DNA of 64,000 nucleotides from Euglena gracilis (taxonomy: Eukaryota > Euglenida > Euglenophyceae > Euglenales), in contig CP154957.1 of the NCBI GenBank assembly GCA_039621445.1, positions 2,164,504-2,228,503 on the forward strand, in the 5' to 3' direction. Both the position numbers and the translations under genes were made by a program. Under the pieces are notes generated by a model. That model did no database searches and was not told the DNA's origin. It saw only the letters and a list, made by a program, of their open reading frames with translations. Positions 25,201 to 37,563 of the stretch are shown piece by piece (within the stretch, counting starts at the first letter, position 1; each line of letters starts with the position of its first letter).

Positions 25201-28200
25201 CTGTGCAAAAAAATCTGGTGTTTTGGGAGGGTGGTTTGGACCCCCCCTCCCCTCCAGGAGGGGAGGGGGTCCAAACCACCCCCCACTTCAAAAAAATCCG
25301 GTGCAAAGCGCCAGAAAATTTTTGTGTGTAAGAATGCGATTTTTGGGCCCAAAATTTGTCAAGCCTTCAAAAAAATTTTCTGGCGCTTTGCACCTGAATT
25401 TTTTGGAGGCTTGACAAATTTTCGGCCCAAAAATCGCATTCTCACACACTTTTTTGAAAAATTGGCCAAAAGATACACCCAAAAAATTTCCTCTTGCCTG
25501 ACACGAAACGTTGGAGAAAAAATTTTTGGCCAGGGGGCTCCCAACCGCGGTCTGAAGGGGGAGGAGGGGTTGGTCTGAACCCCCCTCCCCCTGGGGGGTG
25601 GTCTGATCCCCCCCACAAAACCAACACTCAGTTCTGCCTAAGAAATTCCTTTGGTCGATTTTGACCAAATGCAGTCCAGCCCCCCAGGTTGCTGCAAATC
25701 CTTAAGCAGACAGATCCTGACATTTTAGGAATGCTGGGGAACACCAAAGGAAATAATACACAAACGTCGGTCCGAAAAAGGACAACTGCGTAAACAAGAG
25801 TATCACTTCCCGGAGCAAGGCATGTCCCGTGGGTGCTGCTGCTGTTGTTGCAGTTGCTGAAGTTGAAAGCCGGCAACCATCGGATCCCAAATGTTGCTGG
25901 CTACATTGCAGAAGATGGTTACATGAAGCATGCTGGCTACATGGAGAAGGTCGCAGCAACCTTCACATCACTTGTCAACCGTGCCGATGGGCAAAGATGC
26001 CCATCTCCCCTGCTGATGACTGGGAGATATAGTGCGGGTCTTCAAAGCACAGTGCTGAGCCCTTGCCAACCGCCCCCCCCCCCCCCCGCCAGGCAGGGTA
26101 GCAGATGAGGTACCCCGCCTGAGGTATCAGAGCGAGGGCATCGGAGCGACTGGCAGGTTTGGCTGGATCCCTATCGCCCCCCCCCTGCCCTGCCCCAGTG
26201 CGTGGGCCGGCAAGGAACGGCCGACGGGGTGGCACCGAGCGGAAGGTTCCGAGACACGTCTTTGACAAAAAGCACAACGATTTTGGTCCATTCTGGCCGG
26301 GAAAACCTGGCATTCCTTCAACGACAAATTCACTATGGATGCCGTGTTACAGCAACCCTCAACTGTCGGGGGGGGGGGTCAGCTTGGGGTCCCGGCTCGG
26401 GCGAACCCAGGCATTGTCCCTTGAACGTGGCCATTTTGGGACCCCGGCGTTAACAACACAAACCACCCCAAACCTCCTGAGAGGTTCGAAGGTGCCCTCC
26501 CCCCTGCCTGCCCATATCCCCCGGCCTCCCCCCCGGAACTTCTTGAACGAAGCCCATCCCACCAACACGAGTGTCCGGGAAACATATGATACACGGATGG
26601 GTCATCAAAAAGCAGGGCATGATGTCCGGAAAAGGTGTGTTTTCAAGAAGAATGAGGAAGACAACAGGTCCGAAGAAGACAAGCCAGAGTAGAGGACAAA
26701 TTCCTGGAGTGGAATTTTATCTAGGTAGGGGTAGAGGTTGGGGAGATGCTGGTGTCACCCAGCAGAAGGATGGGGCTGGGCATGTCCTCAAAACAATTAC
26801 CCCCCCCCTATGTCCAACGACCGGTAACCTCTGTCCTCTGACCGGGGGGGTGGTCGTTGGACATAGGGTAGTGACCAAAAAGGTGTCCTCTGACCGGGGG
26901 GGTGGTCGTTGGACATGGGGTCAAAAGAAAGTTGGTGGGTACCCGGGTCCCTACCCACCCAAAAATGCCCAATTTTTCCCATCCGGCGCTTCGCGCCGAA
27001 AATTTTGGGCAATTTTGACAAATTTTTGTCCAAAAAGTGTCAAAAATGGCATTTTGGCCAAATTTTGGGCCAATTTTTGGGCAAAATTTTTCGTCCTGGC
27101 GCTTCACGCCGGGACCAAAAATTTGGTCAAACCTCCGAAAAGGTGTCCTCTGACCGGGGGGGGTGGTCATTGGACATAGGGGGGTCGTTGGACATAGGGG
27201 GGGGGGTATTTTCTCACCTGGATTCAAATGCAAAAGAAGAGGGAAATTGAAAAAAACAAGTGCTGTTGTGTAGGGGGGGTGTTACTTCCACTCTTTCAAA
27301 TTTTACCTTGGACTCCAAGCGAAAATGGGGGGAGGAGGGTTCTGCCTCCCCTTTTCCCTGGTGGTTAGATTCGTTTTTTTTCCAAAAAAGATATGAGAGC
27401 TCAGCGACCCCCCCCCACACACGCACCACCAGGATGGGGGGGGGTCAACCCCGCCCACCCACCACCCACAGGGTTGCGGGGTTTCCCGTACAGCCCTGAC
27501 CGGGGAAAACCACGGTTAGCATCCCCTCCAGTGGCATATAAATGGTCCAATTTGAATGTCGGCAAGTGCCGATGAGTGCCGGGTCGATGCTGCTGTTGCT
27601 GCTGAAGAAGTTGCTGGTGCTGCTGTTGCTGCTGTTGCTGCTGTTGCTGGATCAGCAGCTGCTGTTGAAGTTGCTGCTGTGCTGGTGCCAGGAAAGCAGA
27701 GAAAAAAAAACAGTAACGAGCCAACAATAAAAGACCATAGCAAAAAGAGCGAAAGTATCTAATATTAAAAGGATACAGAAAAAAACGCGACAATTATTGA
27801 GTGCTAATTAATTATGTCTTCTGATATATCCTATTCTCAGCCTGGCGGAAGAGAATCAATTACCTTCATGCCTTGCAAGGAGCAATGGAGGCGCCCCAGG
27901 TTCCAGGAGAGGTATGAACATGCCAAATCACGCGAATGAGATTCTGATTGTGCTTCCCTGTGCAGCTGCTGCTGCTGCTGGTGGGCCAGTTGTTGCTGTG
28001 CAGCAAGCTGCTGGTGGCAGGCTTTTCTTCTACAGCCACAGTTGCTGAGCTGGAGCGAAAAATTTGCCCCCCCCGGGGGGGGGCTGGACCCGGACTGGGC
28101 CCTCCGCAGAAGTCAAATCAGACAACTGTTAAAGACGAAAGAAAGACCAACCAAAAATGTGTTCAAAAAATGCACGTTGCAACAACAAAAAGCCCCAAAA

Positions 28201-31200
28201 CCCCTCAAGGACACCATTTTGACATCTTCTGACTGCATTTTTTTGCCTGGATCCAGCAAGACGAGTGTGGCTGGCTTCTGTGGCTGGGCTGGGCCAAAAT
28301 CGGCGCTGGCTGCTGCAGAATGCGGGGAGGGGGGGATTACTGCAAATCCTTGATAATGTTTACCCAAAAGGGCACCCTGCTACAAAATTGGGCATTTTTT
28401 TGTTGCCTGCATCAAATTGTACCAAAATTCCGAAAAGCATTTGATACGCTGCCTGAGCCATTGACAGATTGAAACAGATTGGGATCCACTGGATAATCCC
28501 CCAAGGGATGTGCGGAAAGCCCTGAGGGGAGGGGGGTCCGCTCCAACACACAGGGTGGGTCGGACCCCCCACCTCGAAATGGCAAGGGGCTTGGGAAAAT
28601 CTTCAGTTCTGGACGACTAAAGGGCCGGAGACCATGCAAAACCGTTGAATCCCTGATTTTTCCTTGAAAAAAAAAATCCAAAAACGCTCATTTTGAATGC
28701 TTTTTTGAACACTTTTCATGAGGAAAGCACGAAGGGGTTCCCATACTTCCGTCATCCCCCCCCTGTCCATTTCCCACCTGCTGGTGTGGTCTGCTGGAAA
28801 TTCCTTTGAAAAAAACCATTTTTCTGGAACATTTAGATTTTCTGCATCACCATTTCCAAAACGATCTGTTTTTCTTATTGGTTGAAGGAGTCGTTTCTGC
28901 CCACCCTGTTGTTGAGTAATAGAGAATTGCCCGATTGTCCACTGAATGTCCCCTAGCCCCCCCCCCCCCCGCCCCGGAAACTGTCACCTGACAGGTTGGC
29001 CAGGACCGGGGACCCTGACAACTAATTATCATGACAGGTTGGCCAGTACCAAGGACCCTGACAGCTTCCCGGGCAGGACCCTGACAGGTTTTCGGTTATG
29101 ACAGTTTCCTGGGGGGGGGGGTCCTGAGGGGCCGGCTGGAAAAAGGTGCTGGATGGATCCCCCCCCAGGGGGTGGAGGTCTGGGGAGGGTCAAGCAGGCA
29201 TTTTTGGACGGGGCACAAATATCCACGGTGCACGGGGCCTGAAATGGACCGTTTCAAGGGGAATTAGTCTGGTTCTCGGACCTGGACGGGACCCAAAAAT
29301 GACCTGGGCGGCGCACCAAACTGAGCAGATCAAGGCACCCCCAAAAACCAAGGCATCCCCGGGTTGTCAAGAAAGACACCTCCTTCCAACTCTCATAGGC
29401 TTGAATAAAAAAAAAAAACAGGCAAGAAGGATTAAATCCAGCCAGGTTGGCATTTCTCCGCCAAAATTTGGAGGTGAAAGCCCAAAAACCCCTCAGAGTG
29501 ACATTTCCGGCCATTTTTGACCCCATTTCTTCGGGACTAGCTGGCTCAGCCGAGCTGGTCCCAACTTCAGCGGACGCCCGGGGTGGCTGAAACCCCCCCC
29601 CCCCACTGGGGTTTGGGTCACCTGGGTTTCCTGACCCACATTGGGGTCAGGAAACCCCCTGGTCGAAAGCCCTGCCCCACCGGGCAGGGGGGCAACCTTC
29701 CTGAAAAAAGCGGCCTGGCCGGTGGTGTGCCGCCGCCGCCATCTGCTGTGCCGCCAACTGCTGCTGGGCGGCGAGCTGGTGCTGCTGCTGGGCGGCGAGC
29801 TGATGCTGGAGCTGGTGCTGCATCAGCTGCTGCTGCGTGAGGGCGGGCGGCTGCGTCGCCGGCTGCGGGGCGGCAGGGCTCTGTTGGGGCGGCTGCGGCG
29901 GCGGCGGCTGCGGCCAGGAGGAGAGGAACGGAAGAGGTCAGTCGGTGTCGGTGCCATCCCCTTCCGGTACCGACCCCAAATCACACACGTCACTTCCGAC
30001 CCATTCTCACTTCCCCTGTCGGGGAGGGGGGTCACACCAGGTGGAATACCTTCAAAAGTCAGGGGGACACCATGGACCTGAAAAGTGGCACAGCCTAAAT
30101 AATGGGAAAGTTGACCTTAGACAGTTCCAGGGCAAAATTTTGTCAAAAATGCTTACGTGGCCCCAAACACCGGAAAGAAAAACTGATTTTATCGTCGGAC
30201 GGGATACACCAAATTTGGAAAAAAAATCTGGTGCCTTGGGCGGCCATTTTCAGCCTGCCAAAATCCCTGCCCTCGGGCGGGGTCTGGAGCCAAAAACCAG
30301 TCACTTATCCCGAGGGCGTTTAAACACACCTCAAACAATGGTATCTCTCCCAATCCTTGGAACAAAAATGAAGCATTACCCAGAAATAACTGCAGCAAAA
30401 TGGATTTGGAGCGGTTTGCAGGTCAGAGAGATGGCCAAATTCAGTGTCAGAGGGAGAGAAGGAGATGGTGAAATGGTTGCCAACCCTGTGCGCTCCTGGT
30501 TGGGATTTGGACTCCAGGGGAGATTCTGGCGAAGCAGAGCTGTCCTCCCCGTCCTCTGACATGGCAAAGTTCGGGCACTGGAAACATCACACAACTGGAA
30601 CACAACTTCCCTTCTGGCAAGGCGGAGTGTGAGGAAGACAATACAAAAAAGATTCAGAAATCAATTGCTTTCTTAGAGCTGAACACGGCGGAGGGGGGGC
30701 AATGCCAAGGGGAAATGGGCGGAAAGCGTGTGACAAAAGGACGCAATGTGACAAAAGATGGGGGTGTACAACGATGGGTGTACAAACGATGGGTGTACAA
30801 TCCAAAGTCATCCCAGCTTTGTGCCTCTTGGGGCAGAATGCTCTGCCAAATAACTCACAAATCAATAAGCCACTCTCGGACCACAAATCCAGCGAAGGGG
30901 AAGGGGGAAACTCAAAAACCTGTGGCTACCCTGGGCCCCAACTTTGACGACGGCGCGCCCTCCTGGTCCGGCTTGGTCGGCGACCCCTGGCCCGAGGCCG
31001 GGGCCGGGGGCGGCTGCGGTGCGTTCGGCGGTGGCTGGCGGCAGGCCATCAACCCCTGACGAGGAAAGCGCGGTCTCCGGAATTTAACCAGCACAACAGC
31101 TGGGAGCGAGGCGAGGCAATACCAAATCGACGAAACAGGAAACACCACTGAATCATTTATCGCGATTTTTTAATTGACAGTTTTTACATAGGGCTGTTTT

Positions 31201-32727
31201 TTTTTCGGCCCTGCGTCAAAAAAATAAAAGACACTTCATAAACCCAAGCCGATGTTTTCTGACATTTTTTCTGGATGCGATCGAATCGATAATTTCATGG
31301 TGCCCTCCCCTCCTGCCCAACAGGAGGATGGCGCGCCAGTCAGGATGCCCGTAACAGACATCCCCAAGGTGCAAAGCAGTTGCAAAAAATGCATGGCCCA
31401 CTCGCTGGAGAAATTCCCCGTCAAATGTTCAACACCTGGGGGATATAATAATGGGGGTTATTGCTTCAATGATTCAGTGGGTGAGCAAAATCAGTTAGGA
31501 TGAGGGGGGGGGGGTGCATGGTTTTGAAAAAAGCTATGTGTGGGGGTGGCACATGACGGACGAGGGACATGAAAGAAATGGCCTGTTTGCTGCTGCTGCT
31601 GCTGCTGGGTCTGCTGCTGGGCCTGCTGCTGGGCCATCTGCTGGGCCTGCTGCTGGGCCTGCTGCTGGGCCTGCTGGACCGCCTGCTGCTGGACCGCGTG
31701 CTGCTGGTGGGCGGCTTGCTGTTGGGCCGCCTGGTGCTGGGCGAGCTGCTGCTGCTGTTGCTGGGCGAGCAGCTGCTGCTGTGCCAGCTGCTGTTGCATC
31801 AGCTGCTGCTGTTCCCGCCAGGTTGGTGCTGCACGGGCATTCGACCCTCCTCGGCATGCCTGTTCATGATTGATATGCCATTCATAGCAGCAGGAATTGC
31901 ATGTGTTACCATTGCTCCCCACCAAACAGGGATTGGTGCTTATCGGTAGTTGGGGTCAAATCCTTATCCGTAGTCACCCGCAGTTATCCGTGGTTATCCG
32001 AAGTTGCAAAAAAAACCTGTGCTGACTGAGAATACCTGTCCAGAAATGGCTGCAACTGATGGGAACAAAAAGATTGACCAAAAATGTGAATAACCAACAG
32101 AAAATGATGCAGGCAGCCAAAGGCAACCAAAAGCAGCCAGAAGCAGCCAAAAAAAAAATAAAAGGAGAAAACTGGCTAGAAACAGCCGGGATTGGCAAAA
32201 TGTGGGTCAAAAAAAATGGCAGAAAACAGTCAAAAGTGACCAAACGTGGCGAACAGTGGCTTAAAAGCACCCAAAAGTGGCCCAAACGTTGCCAAAAGCA
32301 CCCAGAGCAGCCAGAACCCACCGAAACGTTGGTCTGGGCTGCCGGGGGGGGGGGGTCGATCCTCAGGCACCGACCATGGTCGCAGCTGGAGGTGCTGTGG
32401 CGTCAGGGCGTGGCCCGCCTGCTGCTGCGCCTGCTGCTGGAGGCGGGCCATGAGCTGCTGCAGCTGCTGGCTCGGTCCCACGCCCCTGCACAGCGCCGCC
32501 AGAAAGGGCTATGGCAAAGCCCAGCCCCGTCGGTCAGCCTTTATATTGATCACCTCAAAGAATTCCACCCCCAGGACGGCTTCAGCCTTAACAAAGACAG
32601 AGGGGACAACTTCCTGGGGGGGGGGGGCGTTAGGTTACACAGAGCAAAAGAAGAAGAAGAAGAAGAAGAAGAAGAAGAAGAAGAAGGAGAAGGAGAAGAA
32701 GAAGAAGAAGAAGAAGAAGAATAAGAA

Positions 32728-32758
<31 letters not shown>

Positions 32759-32969
32759 AAGAATAAGAATAAGAAGAAAGAAGAAGAAAGAAGAAGAAGA
32801 AGAAGAAGAAGAAGAATAAGAAGAAGATAATAAAGAAGAAGAAGAAGAAGAAGAAGAATAAGAAGAATAATAGAAGAATAAGAATAAGAAAAGAAGAAGA
32901 AGAAGAAAAAAATAATAATAAACAAGAAGAATATAATAAGAAGAATAATAAATAGAAATAATAAATAAA

Positions 32970-33048
<79 letters not shown>

Positions 33049-36000
33049 TATAATTGGATAATCATATCATTCGTTTTTATTTATTATTAATATTTTTACT
33101 ATATAATTATATAATATACCCTCCCCCCCTATGTCCAACGACCAGTAACCTCTGTCCTCCCTGCGGGGGTGGTCGTTGGACATAGGGTAGTGACCAAAGG
33201 TGTCCTCTGACCGGGGGGGGGGGGGTGTTGGACAAGGGGTCAAAAAAAAATGTTGGCGGGTAATCGGGACCCCACCCCCCAAAAAAGGTCAAAATTTTTC
33301 CTTCCGGGCGTTTGCGCCAAAAATTTTGGGCAATTTTGACAAATTTTTGTCCAAAAAGTGCCAAAAATGACATTTGGGCCAATTTTTGACCAATTTGGGG
33401 CACAAAAATTTTCGGCCCGGCGCTTCGCGCCGGGACCAAAATTTTTGCCAAACCTCCAAGAAGGTGTCCTCTGACCGGGGGGGGGGGGGGGGTCGTTGGA
33501 CATAGGGGGGTCGTTGGACATTGGGGGGGGGGGGTAATATAATTGTATAATTATAATCAATTCCAATAAAATGATCAATATCACCAATTTAATGGCTCAC
33601 GTCATTGGGGGGTAATTGTTATTCACCGCTTTCCTTCATGGATCTGAGTTTTTACTCTCTTTGCATTTCCTGTGTATTGCTTTCACATTAATCAACATTT
33701 GGTGTATTATTCCGAAATAAAACGCACTTTGTAAACCTTCCAGCGTTCGAAATATTCCAATCAATCCAAACATTTCAGCGTCTCCACCCACCATTTTTGC
33801 TGCAAGGAATGATGTTCTCCGGAATAAAATCACTTTGCCCTTTTTTCAGCGACACAGTCGGCACAATTTCTTTTGGTCCAGCACGGCTTTGCTAGGCTGG
33901 CCCCAAACTTTATTTCAGCGGACTATCGGGGGGGGTCCGCTGAAATATCGGAAACTCCTATACCTGGAAAAAGTTTCACTGACTGGACCACCCCCCTGGG
34001 GGGAGATCCCCTCTCGCTTTGTACGAAAACCCTGGAGCTCCAAGAGCTCCAAAAAAGCAGCCGACCACCACTGTGCAATGGCGTGGCCTGGACGTGGTGC
34101 TGCTGCTGGAACGCATTGTACTGCTCCGGAGGCATCCGCCCGTCTCACGGCTTCGCATAGCACGGGGGGAACCGGACAGTCCCCCCAAGACCCGGGGGTT
34201 CCAGGACGGTGGTCAGTTGCAATGTTTGGAATGCAGCATCGTTGGGGGGAATGCTCAACTGATGAGGGGAAGCGCAGGGCCAGGCAGCAGTATCGAGTGG
34301 TTCTTTTCCCCTTTTGTGTGTGTGTGAAGATGTCACTTCATTCCCCCGCGGGGCCTGTGGTGGGGAAATGAGTTGTGGAGAAAAGCTGGCAAAAGTTTCT
34401 GCACGACTGCGGGGAGGAATCAGCCCCATGTTTACCCTGCCAGGGCTTTTTTAGGACCCAGGGGAGACCCCGGGGAGGGTGGGGAGTCCGGCGCAGTGGG
34501 TTCCCCGCCGGAGGCAGGGTTTTCCTCTATTTTTGGCACTAAGCACCGAAAAAATTTTGGCCCCCAAAAGTGATCCCCCCAAGCCCCCCTGGGGGCCCCA
34601 AGGGGGGGTTCAGGGCGTGGGTGGGTGGGTGGGTGGTTCCCCTCCCGGGGGGGGGGGGGGCTCGGCCCGGACCCCCCCCCCCCCGGGGGGACAAAACTTA
34701 AAAAAAATCTGTACCCCAACCCCTTGCCGGCTAGTCAGCGCTCCACAGAAACACCACCAGCCACCTCCCTCCCAGGCTCGTGTGGCCGGGGGGGGGGGGA
34801 GGAGGTGTGGTTCAGCCAAGCCCTGACCCGGTGGCGTACTGCTGGTAGGCCAGCAAGGCCTGCTGCTGCAGTTGCGCCAGAAGTGGGCAACCGCCTGCCA
34901 GCCCGGGAACCCCAGCTTCACGTTACCCCCAAACGAGCTGTTTGTCTTTTTTGCAAACCCGATGGCTGTGTTGGGTGGGGGCGCAGCAGACCCCCGAAAA
35001 GGTGGGAAGCGAACAAACCTCAAAAAGACACGCGAAATGCAAGTTGCAAGTTGCGCGTTAACGCTTTCCAGAGCTGCGCCGTGATATCCACTTCCTGCTG
35101 GAGAGGACTTTTCACCTCCTCACATTGCAAAGTATGCAGCATGATGCATACTTTGGACAGTCAGTCACACAGATTTCTTCAACCAAAAAATATAAAATCA
35201 AATTAATGAAAAATGCGGACCTCCAAGAATTTGATTCAAGAATTTCAACAATTGAATTGTATTATTTATTTGTACCTTTGTTCAAATATTTGGGATAATG
35301 CCAAATCAAAAATGTGCGAGTTCTGGCCAAAAAAAACAAACAAAAAATGGCAATAAAAAACAAATAAATTAATAAAGAAATAAATAAATAATGCCAAAAA
35401 TATCGTTTCGGGAAAAATGCAGTCCAAAAAGCGGGATTTTACGAAGTCCAAAAAATTCCCCAGCAGAAATCAAAATATTGCCAAGAGAAAAAAAAACACA
35501 CAAAAAACACAAATTTCGCCAAAATTGAAAAATGCAAAAAAAAACGCACTTGCCCCCCCCCCCCCTATACCCTGGGTGGCAGGTCACTGGGTTTGGGTTT
35601 GGCCGACATCACAACAACGTGCAAAAAAACCCCAATTGAAGCAACTTGAGCGCAGCACTGAAAGAAATTATCTTTCACCTTTTTGGTGTTTTGGGAGAAA
35701 GAAGAAGTTTTAGCCCCCAAAAAAACAGCGAACCAAAAAAAGACACTCGTCCTGGTTGTCTCCAAGGCATCGTTTAACGATCCAGGGGGGGGGTCCAGCT
35801 CAGGCTGGATTGGGCTGGCTGCTGATAGACCCCCCCCCCCGGGGGGATAGATGGGAAGCTCTCTGAGTGGAGGGGTTCCGGGGCCCCTTCTAACACAGGG
35901 GGCGGGTCAGACCCACTGCCTTGAAACTTCCGGTTCGTTGGCCAGTGAAAGGGTAACCAGGCCAAAATTGTTGGGAAATTCCTCATTTTTCTTTGAAAAA

Positions 36001-37531
36001 ATACTCATTTTCCAAATTTCTTGACTTTTTTTTTTCATGTGAAAAATACCCAGCCATCAAAAAATATGCCATATGCTTAAAGGCCAAAGGAAAAAAGACG
36101 ATTTTTGTACTTCCCACGCAGCGACAGAATATTTTTTCTGCTATTTTGGAACCTGCCAAGGCTGAGCACCCCCCCCCCCCGGTGATTACCCATATTTTGC
36201 AAATTACGCACCCCCCAGTGCTTGCCCATGTTTTCCGGTGCTTAGACCTGGGGGGGGGGTGCTGTACCTGCTGACCTGTCTCTGACCTCTGAAAACCCAC
36301 CCCCCAAATAACCCGATGAGGTGCCAGGTTATTGGAACCAACTTTTGGCCCTGCCCCCCTGTCAGGTTATTTGGGCCCTTTTTTAGCGTTGTAACAGAAT
36401 TCCGCCCTATAAAGGGGGTGCCAATTTACTGAAACCATCTTTTTTTCCCCTCCCCCCGTCAAATTATTTGGCCACTGTCAGGAGCAAGGTTATTTGGGGG
36501 GGTTTACTCTCGTTGGCTTGGTTGGAGTCACAACCCCACTGAGGGTCAAGGTGGTGGGGGGGGGGGTCGGAACCTCCCCCACCCACATTTTTTGGGTCAC
36601 CGGGTGTCGAAAAACGTGTGTTTCCCCCTCTGACCCGAACCCAGGGAAACAATCCCTATCGTTGAGTATTGTGTATCGCTTCAGCCAGGCATTCTGACCG
36701 CCCTGTGAACACCCTCATCCACTTTGATGGGGTGAGGCTTCTCGCTGCCCTTCCCGGAGAACCGCCGGCGGCGGGTTAGGGGCTTCAGGGCGGGAACAGC
36801 TGCTGGCTGGGTGGACACCCCCATGTTGGGTGTCTGGTTTAGTGTGCACTGTACTCAATGGCTGGCCATCAAAAGAGGGAGAGCAGACAGGCCGTTGCGC
36901 CGCCTGCATTGATTCTGTGAAACCGCGGCAGAGACTCACATTGCATGGCCCTGCCCGGGGGGGGGGGCACAACGCGGAGGCGATGGCCCACCCATGGCCT
37001 GCTGCACTTGCTGGACGCTGGGCCCGGCCTGGGCCTGGGCCTGGGCCTGGGCCTGAGCCTGAGCCTGAGCCTGTGCCTGTGCCGCCGCGGCCACCGCCTG
37101 CTGTTGCTGCTGCTGGTGCTGCTGCCGGCCGGGGGTGCCTTTGCGCTCGCGGGGTGGCTTGCCGACCGTCTGAAGCCCCGGCACAGTCTCTTCCGCAGTC
37201 GGGGTTCTTTGGGGAGGGGGGTGGTAGCCGGCTGGCCGGAAAACGGGTGCTCGCTGGACCAGGGGTTAATGAGGCAGGGGGTGGGGGCACAAATGGGAGG
37301 TGGGCGGAGGGGCCACCAAAACACTTTGCAAAATAAAAATCCTTCAGCACCGAAGGCGTCGATGAAAAATTGTGATCCAGGAATTGGCGCTCCTCTGTAA
37401 CGAGAAAAGGGGGGGGGGTGGAAGCAGCTTCGCATGCGGTGAATCCCCATCAGAATTAAGCTTGGTGTTAGAAATTAGATCGCATGAACCTTCGGTGTGG
37501 TGGCAGGCGGTTTAAGGCACCCCAGGGCCGC

Positions 37532-37563
<32 letters not shown>

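Larger units (their letters stand above)
32481..34083 (-). other. PHD-gene intron with triplet microsatellites and R1
   Basis: It begins CGC-CATTGCACAG, which pairs 7 bp with CTGTGCA near the 3' end. It contains GAA/AAG and AAT triplet tracts (32,645-33,050) and an R1 copy (33,118-33,537). Confidence 0.5.

Noticed and set aside
30937-31036. Reading the GGCGCGCC-rich block at 30,950-31,030 as bacterial contamination
   Set aside because: High GC is the codon pattern of all real exons here; it joins its neighbour by an 8-bp intron stem.
31534-31873. Ala/Gly/Pro frame [10 protein letters not shown] over the polyQ exon
   Set aside because: It is the shadow of the CAG repeats; the Gln frame fits both intron borders and phases.
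32550-33065. Long Ile/Ser/Phe and Lys/Glu frames
   Set aside because: They are translations of GAA and AAT triplet repeats, open in many frames with no other sequence.
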